Positions 9,303 to 20,458 of a stretch of 51,571 bases of DNA are shown piece after piece. The position numbers and the translations under genes are program-made. The stretch comes from Parasitella parasitica (taxonomy: Eukaryota > Mucoromycota > Mucoromycetes > Mucorales > Mucoraceae): assembly GCA_025201805.1 (NCBI GenBank), contig MU619245.1, positions 16,067 to 67,637 on the forward strand. Direction: 5' to 3'. The first letter of the stretch is position 1. The number at the start of each line of letters is the position of its first letter. The notes under the pieces were generated by a model that was not told where the DNA came from, made no database searches, and saw only the letters and a program-made list of their open reading frames with translations.

Positions 9303-12300
9303 ATGAGTACTTCAACATCTGCTATCGAGGATCTACCCGATCTTGGTAAATATGACTATAAAAAATAATTAGACACACTCCAAAACTAATTGCAAATAGA
9401 AAAACCCGAACAACAAACATTTGTCAAATTTTTCAGGGCTTTGGATACCGTAGGTTTACAGCGTTTTATAACGTTTTGACAGCTTTTGTTACATACACAG
9501 AATCCTCACTAAACTATTTGCGCACAGACAGAAGAGGGAACTCTCAGACTATTTGAAAGAGAAGCTAATGGATCTGTTTACTATACTTTTCATGGTGAAG
9601 ATGCTGAATATGTAGCCAAAAATGTGTATGAAACGACGTCTGTCCTCAAGTTCTGGTTTGGTAAGAGTTGACAACACAGCGACAAACACTGAATAATAAC
9701 CGATAAATCCAATTGTAGGTGATCACATTACAGGCCTTGCAACTACAAAATTGACAAACAAGGCTGCAGAGTCATTTTTGAGAGATGTGTTGTTAAACAA
9801 GCAGTTGAGGATAGAAATTTGGAAATACAACAGGAATGAATGGCAAGTTATTCGCAAAGCGTCACCAGGAAATCTGCAGGACGTAGAGGATTTTCTTTTC
9901 TCCAGTACACAAATGACTTCTGCTCCTGTAGTCATTGCTATCAAATATGGCATTTCGGGAGACAACAAGGTTGGGTTTGACGTGTATACAATATGAAATG
10001 CAATACTCAAAACATGTATACATAGCTTGTAGGCGTTTCGTTTGCGGATACAACAATTCGTCAATTAGGCGTCAGTCAATTTGTAGATAATGAATTGTAT
10101 TCCAATTTAGAATCATTGATCATTCAATTGGGCGTGAAAGAGTGCTTGCTTCTTGGTGGAGGAAGAGAGGAAAAGGATATAGATGGACACAAGATTAGAG
10201 GAATTTTAAACAGATGCAATGTCATTGCTACCGAAAGAAAAAAAAGCGATTATGACAGCAAAAACATTTCGCAAGACTTGAATCGTTTGCTTGAAGGAGA
10301 CATATCAGTTGAAGCTTTGCGTAAAATCAGGCAGACGAACACATGCAATCTTTTTTATTAACTTTTTCCTCGATTATAGCTGAATACGAAATGAAGGGTG
10401 CCATGGCGTCTTGTGCTTGTATTGTCAAGTATTTACAGCTATTGGAGGACGAAGAAAATTACAGCAAATACACCTTGAAGCACCATGATCTTTCCCAATA
10501 TATGAGGTTGGATGGGCCTGCATTGAGTGCATTAAATCTGATGCCTACTGCTCAAGATGGGCCTACGAAATCGACCAGCTTGTATGGGTTATTGAATAAA
10601 TGCCAAACTGCACAAGGCAGTCGATTATTTGCTCAATGGCTGAAGCAGCCTCTCTTGAGTCTGAATGACATCAGTAAGTGATTTAGACATGGATTGGACG
10701 TAACAAGTGGATTAATCGTATTTGTAAATAGACGAGCGTCAGGATATCGTCGAGACATTTTACGATAACACTGAATTAAGACAATCACTTCAAGAGGACC
10801 ATTTGAAACAAGTTCCTGATTTACACAGGCTTGGGAAAAAGTTTCAAAAAGGCAACGCCAATCTGCAAGATGTTGTTCGTATTTATCAGGTTGTTATTCG
10901 TCTACCAGCCTTGTTGCAGTGTTTGGAGGGCCAAGAATCTGCTGTTCCCAGATTTGCTGATCTGATTGAAAAAACCTACACAGCAAAAATTAGAGATTAT
11001 GCAGCACAATTAGCAAAGCTGGAGGAGTTAGTTGTTACAACGATTGATTTCGAAGCTTTGGAGAATCATGAATATATCATCAAAGCCGAATACAATGAAG
11101 AATTGCAAGGTAAGCTAATCTTTATTCGGCGAATACCCTCAGTAAACTAACAACTAGTTTACAGATCTTCATCAGAAACTAGCTGCACTGACAAAGCAGA
11201 TGGAAAATGAACATAAAAGAGTGGGTGAAAAGCTCAACTGGGACATGGAGAAGAAGTTGAAACTTGAAAAGCACAGCTTATACGGTAACTGTTTCCGAGC
11301 CATTGGTCGCAACGAAACAGGCAAGCTTCGTAACAAAAGCGAATATATTGAACTGTCCACACAGAAATCAGGCACTTTTTTTACAACCACCAAACTTCGT
11401 TCATTAAGCGAAACTCATAAAGATCTATCCAACGAATATGAAAATAAGCAGAGAGGCATGGTAAAAGAAATTATCTCTATTGTTGCAACATATTGTCCCG
11501 CTCTGGAAGCACTCGGCTCTGTTTTAGCTCACATGGATGTCTTGGTCAGCTTTGCTCATGTGTCTGTGATGGCACCCATTCCTTATGTTCGTCCTACCAT
11601 GCACCCTTGTGGACAAGGTGATGTCGTTCTTACACAGGCTCGCCATCCTTGTTTAGAAGTCCAAGATTATGTTACTTTTATCCCCAACGACGTGGAGATA
11701 GTGAGAGAAACGTCCGAGTTTCAAATAATCACAGGCCCCAATATGGGTGGTAAGTCTACTTATATTCGTCAAGTGGGTGTTATTGCCCTTATGGCGCAGA
11801 TTGGTTGTTTTGTACCATGTATGACAGCCAAATTATGCATATTCGATTCTATTTTGGCTCGTGTGGGCGCCGGCGACAGTCAATTGAAGGGCGTGTCAAC
11901 ATTTATGGCGGAAATGTTGGAAACATCTACTATTTTGAAGGCTGCTTCGCGTAATTCCCTGGTCATTATTGATGAATTGGGAAGAGGCACAAGCACTTAT
12001 GATGGACTTGGCTTAGCGTGGGCTATTTCAGAGTGAGTGACAGTATACGAAATTATGAAGAATAACAGGTTAACTTGACGTTTTAGACATATCGCAACTA
12101 AAATTCGAGCATTCTGCTTATTTGCAACCCATTTTCACGAGCTTACCACATTAAACGAAACTGTAAACCATGTCAAAAATCTTCATGTTGCTGTACATGT
12201 CGGTGATAAGCATGATGTGACATTACTGTATCAAGTGAATGAGGGCGTAGGTGATCGTAGTTTCGGCATCCACGTTGCTGAACTGGCAAACTTTCCTCGA

Positions 12301-12618
12301 TCTGTGATTAATCTGGCCAAGCGTAAAGCAAGTGAGTTGGACGATGAAGCTGACACATTGAGAGGATCAAGCAAGAATGAGCCTCAATCGGTGATTGTAA
12401 GTAGACTGGAGCATTATTTATTCATGGGAAATAATACCTAATTGTGATCATAGGATGGCAATAAACTTATGCAGCAGATTGTGCGTGAATTAGCGATTGC
12501 AAATCAAGCTGGCGAGGATGTAGAGTCCAAGATTGAATCTATCAAAGCTAAATATGCTCGAGAAATTGAGAACAATTCTTATTTAAAACAAGTATTGATG
12601 GATGTCGATACTGAATAA
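9303..12618 (+). CDS. MSH2: DNA mismatch repair protein MSH2
   Basis: Ten exons (9303-9345, 9400-9449, 9528-9660, 9719-9981, 10026-10320, 10380-10673, 10732-11109, 11165-12032, 12087-12396, 12454-12618) give 932 aa, almost exactly the length of human and yeast MSH2. N-terminal mismatch-binding ([10 protein letters not shown]..) and connector domains ([18 protein letters not shown]) are followed by the lever/clamp region. The ATPase domain has Walker [10 protein letters not shown] at about 676-684, the ST..F/LSTFMAEM signature, Walker B with [12 protein letters not shown] from about 755, and ATHFHEL. The C-terminal helix-turn-helix ends [12 protein letters not shown]. It pairs with MSH6 or MSH3 to recognise base mismatches and loops in the nucleus. 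The exon 4/5 junction uses a 44-nt intron with GTGTAT donor and is the least certain. The remaining joins are dictated by conservation. Confidence 0.97.
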
Positions 12619-12777
12619 ACGATGTTTGCTCAATATCTTCTTTAAAGGTACACAAACACAAAATACTAGAGGAATAGAGAGGGATTTGATTTCCGCCTTG
12701 TTTTCTGATATAAAATATTTTCTATTAAATGAGATTTTATCTCTCTCTTCTTTTCCATTCATCTGTCTTGTCATATA

Positions 12778-13508
12778 ATGTCAAACAGAAAAATTACTTC
12801 AACTGTTGGCTTAATATCCAGTTTTGTTGGTATGGCTGGTTTAGTCTTGTCTATTATTTCGTTAATACCATTAAACAGTTATAATTTATACACAACACTT
12901 GATACCCTACAAAAGTTAATCTTGTTTGAGCAAAAAAGAACAGGCCAGGATGACTGGCACAACATTCAACTGTCCACAAGTGCGAAACTATACTTCATCT
13001 TCCTGTCATGTTCATTCATTTCAAGTCTATCTATGATAACCACTACTTTTGTCACTTGCTGCCAACATCAAGCTGTTCAGCATACCAGCACAACATCTAA
13101 ACATCAGCGAACGCTACATAAATCATGGTTTCTTCGATTCATCTGCTTGGCATTGCTGATACAAATAGCTACATCGATATTTGGTTTGTAACAACATATT
13201 GTTCATGTATAGAGTAACTAATCTCACAAACCGAAAAAAAAGGCACACATCTCGTTTATAGAATTAAAACTGACGTTCAAGTTATTCCCTTGGAGATTCA
13301 ACACAACGCTTTCATTACTTGCGCCATTCTATGGATAAATTATTTATCAATCATTATATTTTCACTAATCTTGTTGTTTGCCTCCTTTTGTATATTAATC
13401 GGCTCTCACAAGCATGCATCAGCAGCTGCAACGATATCTCCACCATCTTTACGACGACAAGGAATTCAAGATTTGGATGATGAAACAAGACCTCTGATGA
13501 CTGTATAG
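12778..13508 (+). CDS. four-TM membrane protein of unknown function
   Basis: Exons 12778-13187 and 13262-13508 (74-nt intron) give 218 aa. Four hydrophobic segments are visible: about residues 9-31, 75-100, 118-140 and 156-185. The first loop (about 45 residues) lies between TM1 and TM2, and the C-terminus is hydrophilic, ending DDETRPLMTV. The topology resembles SUR7/claudin-like or tetraspan proteins, but no signature (such as a Gly-Leu-Trp or CCG motif) is seen, so I name no family. A CT-rich promoter precedes the ATG, only 159 nt after MSH2. The intron join is supported by a GTAACA donor, TTTATAG acceptor and frame continuity into TM4. Confidence 0.7.
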
Positions 13509-13529
13509 CTTTTTTCCCTTGGCTCCAAT

Positions 13530-16500
13530 TAGGTTTCCAATGATTTTGGTTAAACAATTCATAAATCGAAATGTCACTTACCCAATAGTATTAAAGGTCA
13601 AAATCAAAGATGCAGCGCTCAATTTGTTTACTTCCCTTCAAAGAGTATTACCTTCATCAAAAGGCGAGCCCAGGATTTGTTCTCTGTACAAAAAAGATAG
13701 TGTTAAATTGTTGAATTGTATGCACTTGGCAGAGTTGGGGTTAGGTTTTTTATGGGTCGAAACAGGGGAAAGTTACTCCAAATAAAAGGCAACCAAGACC
13801 AGCGGCACATTGTCTTGAGCATTATTTTTTCCAAGGTTCTTTTCCATCTCTAGAACTCTGTAACCGTCTTTTGAGGTCGTCTTTTTTCTAGTCGACGAAT
13901 TTGTAAAAGTCGCCAAGCCGGTATCTTGATTGATATGCTTGGAGCCTAAAGTGAGAGCGCGAGGTAGAGTCAAGTGTTCAAAACATCAGCTTCATCTATA
14001 TCTGAACCATCAGCATTGTCTGCGTCTTTGGTACCTTCTATAGTAGACACACACGTGTAGAATCAGTTTCTTTTACTACATATATGTGTGTTCAAAGGCA
14101 TAGAGTTACCTACTCAGGATCTGAACCTACTGTACAGCTTCAAGTGAGATGCGAAGCGATCGTAATCAAAAAAACACTGTCTCGGTAGTCTTTAAAATGC
14201 CATTATCCGTGCCACTAAACACAGCTGTTGTTAGATCCATGTCTTCATTCAGCTTGCATTCCTCTACCTTTCTACAGCATCCCTTGCTACCCACAGTGAA
14301 GGGCTTAAATGGTATTAGATTTTTCAAATCATCCACTAAAGGTTTTCCATATTCATAAATCTCTCGCCGCAGTGACTGAAGCCTCTCCTTTGTATCTCGA
14401 ATAGCCACCATTAATCCTCTCTTTCGTAACTTTACTGTTTCCACATTCTGATAGCGCTCGTATTTTTTTCAACTTTAGTCTTCCAAGTCTTCGTAAGATC
14501 AGAAGCTTTGTCACTTTCTTGGGCATTTTTGACTTTCTCATAACATTGTTTTTGCTCTTCAAAGTTGGTTCTCCAAGCTTTCTTGAGACCACGAACACTG
14601 TCGTTGTCTTGAAGAATCTGATACAAATCGTTTGTGCAATCCCTGAGTGACTTATCCAGCTCCTTCTTCTGAGTCTTCATAGCTCGTAACTGGTCGTCAT
14701 CGGTATGATGGCTCAGCTTGCTTTTTGTTTCTGGGTTCTTGCGACTAGACTTGAAATGTCCAATGCTGTCATACAATCTGACAGTCTTCGATCCTGGTAA
14801 GATATGTATTCTATGTACAAACTCTATACCATAGCTTGATGTCACGTTTTTTAGTTTCTCAATGTTAAAGAAACTGTTAAAGACGGCGTCTTTTTTTGCG
14901 TTGCCGTCTTTATGCTTTACGTAATTGCCTTGAAAGTCTCGAAGATACATCCGTTTTAAAAGTTTGCTCGAGCAGAAAAGTGCATACAGGGTCGTTGTGG
15001 CAATAAGAAGTGCGTGCAAAGTAATGGGTCAGACTATTGGAATAAGTTTAGCAACTTGGCCTTCATAACCGATAGAGCGCAGTACTTGGTTTGCCATCAA
15101 GATGAACTTGAGTTGGCATGAAAGGAGATGATAAGTCTCGCTTGATGGTATGTATGGCCGAATGAAGCTAGTAATTTTGATGATTGTTGCAGATTCTTGT
15201 GTGGTGATGTGTACATCCTGATCTTGGAGGTATGCGTTTGTGATATCTTGCGTAGCAAACAATGCTGATCTTGCAATGTTGACTAACTGGCTGATTCTTT
15301 TTCTAGATACATTGGTATTGTTCCCTTTCTCGTAGTCCTCTCTATCATCAGTATCGCTTTCTTGACGCCTTCCTTGCTTCTGCTGCTACCGTTGCTGCTA
15401 CTATCTGGGATTTCTGTCCCTTTCCGCTGCCACATACATTCCGAGTTATGGCACTATGTCTTCCTTTGAAAACCAGGCGACCCCTACCTCTCTATAAAGC
15501 ACTTGCTCATCGGAATCGATTCTCATCTGGCACATGTCTGTTGCCTCATGCTTTCCTTTCTCTTCATACTTGGCTTTTAGCTTCTTTTCATCGGAAAACA
15601 GCTTTCGACTTCCATTTCTTGTCTTGTTCAGGACTGAAATTTCTGCCATTAGGATACTGCAATTTGTCACTCTCTGTTTGCCTTTGTGGTTTTTTCGAAG
15701 CTTGGCCGATTCTCTTTCAGTCTTCTTCGCCTTGGTAGCATGGTCTTGATCGGGAGATAAATGGATCAACAGCAAGAAGTTCAAGAGCTTTCTAAGTAGC
15801 TTGTTGACAATAGTATTTTCGGACCATATAATACGAAGATTCGTGTAACACTGTTGGCGAGCCATCTTCACAACGTGCGAGGACAGATTTTGTTGTGAGT
15901 TGGCTTCATCACGGCCCAAAACGTTTACAATTGCCTTGTGGAGAGGCGGCTTTTTAAGGATAGACTCTTCAATACCCACTTGACCATAGTATGTTGAGTG
16001 CATTTGTTCCAAGTGGGATTCTAGAAACAGCGATTGATAGTGAGCATTGAACTCGTCATTCTCGAGAGAGCTGGAATTTAATGGCTTTGGTACAATGAGA
16101 TCTTCCTCTAAATACCCTTCTGGCAGTATTGACGCAATGCTGTTTCCACCATCATAGAAAAGTTAGATGTTGCCGGCATTAGATTCAAATGTATACTCAG
16201 CAAACAACAGAGCGACTTTGAGAACCTGCTTGCTGAAGTCAGAGGTATAATTAGATACTTGCTCCATGGTAGCACCGATTTTATTGATGAATAATGATCT
16301 GATGTCGTCTTTCAAGTCGTCTCTGAGCATTTGACTCAAAGAAATTGAGCATGCGCGAAATTGCTCAGCGTCATCTTGAGTCGCTCCATTTTTGTCTTCA
16401 TCTTCGCTATCTTCACTGTCTTTATCATCATTGCTACCATCATTCTTTTCTAGTAAATCCAAAAGAGACTGGAAGTTCTTTTCCACAAATTATGTCCAGT

Positions 16501-16870
16501 ACTCATAATTCTTCTTTGGACTTCCAGCCTTTTTATTCTGTGTATACACGGTGCTTAACATTGTTGTGATTTTTCCTGGTCTCTTGATTTTTGCTTCTGC
16601 TTCTTGCACTACTCCTTTAGGTATTCTAGTACTTTTCAATAAAGAGATATACAGCTCATCATACTCTCCATTTTTCTTTTTGGAATGTAAAATTGAGCGT
16701 AGAAGACAGATTCGAAATTGCAACTGCGGGGCATTCCAGTAATCCGTTCTCTCTTTGGATGTCTGGACTTTGCTTCGAAGCCCACTGGATGGCTTTAGAA
16801 ACGAAGCTGGAGGATTGATAATGGTTGGGCCTGCAACATAACATTCTAACTGTCTTTTTTTGAATTTCAT
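13530..16870 (-). pseudogene. large TnpB/Fanzor-like element protein, decayed
   Basis: A chain of minus-strand frames (16870-16490, 16486-16163, 16012-15446, 15262-15029, 15019-14432, 14444-14166, 13973-13773) runs N- to C-terminal with small gaps, stops and frameshifts. The parts match, in order, a large protein family I recall from Mucorales genomes. They include an acidic linker (16440-16390), DDIRSLFINKIGATMEQVSNY..KQVLKVALLF (about 16320-16190), SFIRPYIP..MANQVLRSIGYEG (about 15175-15060) and FSGTDNGI (about 14216-14196). That last block is a candidate RuvC-I Asp block. The following LPRALTLGSKHIN also fits. The distal RuvC-II/III and Zn-ribbon are missing, cut off close to the four-TM gene. 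It is nonfunctional as it stands. Assignment to Fanzor is moderate; a Mucorales-specific RuvC-like transposon protein is the safer name. Confidence 0.55.
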
Positions 16871-17779
16871 GTTTGGCGGCAGGCGTAAAATAAAGCTAAG
16901 AAAAGAAAACCTTCTAGTGCTGGATGGGATGTCGTTTTTGCAACCAGTTTTTACCTTTGTTGGTCCGAATTCTCAATTTATCAATCTACTGTATCCTTAG
17001 CCTGCCAAGGCAAGCTGTAGCCGCGATTTCAGAAATTACTGGCTTGTTTTCAATGTTTAGATCATGTCCTGTTGCTGTCTTACTCTTAGTTGTTGGTTTG
17101 CTGTTGTAACTGAAAGGATATTGCATTAACGGGGAGTTGTGGTGAGAGTTATGCCTAACTTTTTTGTTTATGATTGTTGTTGATTGTATGCTTCATGAAA
17201 GTCAATTGGCTGTTCGAGCACTGGTTAGCCCGCAAGGCTGACTGATCTGGCATTTTTTCTTTTTAATCATCAATACCAATAAGGCGTCTTTTGCAACCAT
17301 AAAAACGAATGACATAGATAATATATTATTGACAAGATTAAGTGCGAAGAATGGTGGTTGATATGTATTTTTTTTAATAGAATAAATCGAAAATGCGAAG
17401 GTTTATACATGATTTCTAACTTCAGGGCTCTAATAATAAACAAGATTTCCGGTTTGAATCGAATTGTATTGTACTCAAGATAAGATAGTGGCAAGTCAGG
17501 ACTTAATTTTACTGTCTCAAATGCAGGGAAGTATTCAGTATCTTTCGATTATAAGTATCATTCACTCACTTGTCTTCTAAATTTGGAAGGTTTTATTTTA
17601 ATAAAAAAAAATATCAAATTATCAAGAAACAGGAAGTAATAAATGAGGAAAGTTGATAATGAATAAATACATTGCTATAATTGAGCGTTAGTAATAGTGC
17701 TAAAATCTCCCCTTTTTCAAGTATACTTACGCGGGCTAACTGTCGCAAGTTTGATACTCGGATTAATGGAAAACTTCTG
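16871..17779. other. inter-relic stretch without a supportable gene
   Basis: AT-rich. The minus strand just above 16871 may hold further N-terminal codons of the element below it (NKPVISEIAATACLGRL reads in one frame at about 17050-17000), but no intact start is visible. A 74-codon minus frame at 17270-17494 is not recognisable. Confidence 0.3.
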
Positions 17780-18904
17780 GATGATCTTTAAAACTCCCTA
17801 TCATTGCCAAAGCTGAATGTTGCGTGTAAAGTTCACATCTCGTTGTCATACACATTCACAGTTTTTACAGACTAAGACGGAATTCAAGGTAGATGCTATG
17901 CTGCTCCCAAATTTCAAAATTCCAAGTGCTCCTCTCCCGCAACCGCTTTATACTTGTATAACGTTCATTGATATCTATTAGCAGAAGACGACCTTGATTT
18001 TCGGCTTCATGTAGTAGTTTTTTAAAGGTCTTTGTTAAACCATACGGGCGTCCACGAACTGTTCTTCTTCTAAAATTGCCATCGCTTAAGCATGAGACAG
18101 GAGCCTCATCTTCGGGGCTTGAGAGAAATTCAAGCTTCCTCCATCTATTTCTACAATAGCATTAATAAAAAGATTATACCGCAAACATGCAAGAGGTGAA
18201 ACTTGTCTTTTAGTTGATGACGATTCAATCAATGCCTCTGCAGGCTGTGGCGTTCTTCTTCTTCGCTTCCTGTTGAGTAAGCTATCCTGATTTTTACGAG
18301 CATCTGCGATATCTCTACTGAATTGACGATCGACATCAGCACTGTATTTCTTTCCACAGGTTGAGAAAATATCAACGGGCACATTATGTTCCTTTTGACG
18401 ACCGATGTAGTTGAAGTACTTTAACCGTTAAACTTCAAGACCATAAAATGAGAGAATTCTGTTCAATCAACCAAGTTATATCCACAATACACTGGTTGTT
18501 TTTGGTGGTGATATTTCTAATTCGTGAACATCCACTACCTGATCATTATTCAATTAGCATATCCTTGCATCGCTTTAATTGGAATTTGAATATATGGTAG
18601 TTGAATTGGCTGGTGAACTCTGTTCTAGTATTATTAAAGATTATACTTCATTCCATCTCTCCAAAGTTCTATCGACTAAATCTTCATAATTTTTCTCAAT
18701 GGGTCGCTGGTTTTGGCCATTCTGTAGGAAATCTTGAATTTTACAGTTAACTGATAAATATGCTAAGCAAACGATCCTAGCTTGGGATAATGATAGCTCC
18801 TTTTGATACATTTTATACAAACTTACCGAAACACTTTGAAGAAAACAGCATTGTATATAAAGCGTATAGAAGGCGTCGGCATCTTTAACAACATGATTTA
18901 ACAT
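17780..18904 (-). pseudogene. Fanzor-like RuvC nuclease relic with Zn-ribbon and RuvC-III traces
   Basis: Minus-strand blocks in order: an N-terminal fragment (18904-18641) ending YEDLVDRTLERWNE; YIGRQKEHNVPVDIFST running into a basic segment (about 18420-18090); GDGNFRRRTVRGRPYGLTK (about 18085-18025); LLLIDINERYTS (about 18000-17960); then VCKNCECV and QRDVNFTRNI (about 17875-17815). In Fanzor/TnpB proteins these correspond to the region before RuvC-II, the [DE]-x-x-T-S entry to the Zn ribbon, its second Cys pair and the D-x-N RuvC-III motif. The first Cys pair is lost, several stops interrupt the frame, and the C-terminal end RPEVFH-like is garbled. It differs in sequence from the other two relics in this window. 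Confidence 0.65.
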
Positions 18905-20458
18905 GCTTGTAGCACATATACTAGCACTTGATGAAAGTATACCAGTAAAACCATGTGGTTGACGATTGCCAATTGATCGTTTTTTTTTTTTTTTTTTTTT
19001 TTTTTAATAAAACCTTTATTGTTCGAGACAGTGGAATAATACCATGTAGAGTTATATATGAAATATATCAAAATAAAGTAGTGTGTATAAAGAAAAGAAG
19101 AGAAAAATGATAAAATTCAAGAACGTTTGCTTTTAGACATTTATGCTTTATATGCTTAGACGATAAAAGAAAAATTGCTTGAACTTCTAATTTTGAAAAT
19201 TCCGGGAAATGGATCCCTCTATATCTAAAGTACTTTATTAAATACTTGCTTTAATGCTTCATAGCCAACATGCTCATTATTATATTATGGGTTTCGTTTC
19301 ATCTAGATGATAAACCAACTTAATTTCCAAATATTGTGTGATTTATTGACTCGATCCTATCTAATTGAAGTTTTCTGAGGGTAATAAAATATTCTGTGAA
19401 ATTGTGAAATTGTGAAATTGATTGATTTCGTTGCTTGGGTTCTCAATCATGGCCCCCCCCCCCCTACTATTTAATTTCACTAGGAGCTGAATTTACTACT
19501 GCTATTTTATAATAAAGATCTTTTGCATAGACGCAATGAATATAGAAAAGTGAAGTGTAAACTTCATAAATGATGAAGTTAAATAATATATTCATTGACT
19601 GAGAGTTGACTGCAGCTCATGCAGCAGAATGACCATCCATTTACGGTAAGTATAATAATCTGCCGAAAATGATTTACGTGCGTGAACTAAGCACTCTAGT
19701 CCTGCATTATCTAACCACCTAATCATTTCACAAAACTCAGATATGGTACACGATCATAAAATGGAGTGCAAATTATAATTAAATTGCATAAGACTTCCCA
19801 TAATTTACGTAGTAAAATCATAATGTATACATGTACATTTTATTATGTAAATTAACGCCGTCGGCGTAAGGTGTTCGATCAACACATCATACTTGCATAT
19901 GAGTACAATCACATACAAAAGTGTCTCATTCATGAAAGACTAGAGACATTACAGAGCAAATAATTAAGCAGCTGATTGGGTGAATAAAAAAAAGCGAAAA
20001 GAATGGACCCATCACAATAGCACTTTCAAGGGTTTTTTCGATCATTTGTGAAAAGAAAGATAGGCAATGTTGGTTATTTATGCTATACATTTTAACCAGA
20101 TGATGCTGATATATTGTTGGAAAAGGAAGGATACAGAAATTGCGGTAGCTGCCTATTCATTACCGCACATGCGATGCTAATTGTATTGCAATTATGGACA
20201 CTGTAACACCAATTTGAAGGCGAGTCCTATCCTCAAATAGGCAATCCAATTCTCGGTGAATTTACCTTTACAGAATGTTGTTGGTGGGTCTACTAAGAGC
20301 CCTGAATTCATTAGTGGAACATACTTAATAATGAACTACTTTTTAAAAACAAATGAGTGCCGATATTCATTGTATGTATACAAAGGTCATATTTTACGTT
20401 TTGTATTTTACTTTTCTTTTCTTTCTCTCAATATTTCAAAAAAAAAAAAAAAATAATA
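18905..20458. other. intergenic region between relics and chitosanase
   Basis: No coding frame. Contains a T26 run (18980-19005), three tandem copies of tgtgaaat (19395-19418) and a C12 run (19453-19464). The sequence just before the chitosanase ATG is pyrimidine- then A-rich. Confidence 0.5.
18980..19005 (-). repeat. A26 tract on the minus strand after an AATAAA
   Basis: Read on the minus strand, AATAAA (19015-19020) is followed after nine bases by 26 A. That is the layout of a genomically encoded poly(A) tail, as left by retroposition, but no retroposed body is recognised above 19020. Confidence 0.5.

Noticed and set aside
13519-13785. 88-aa plus-strand ORF after the four-TM gene
   Set aside because: No domain; it overlaps the tail of the minus-strand element relic and lacks a promoter-like region.
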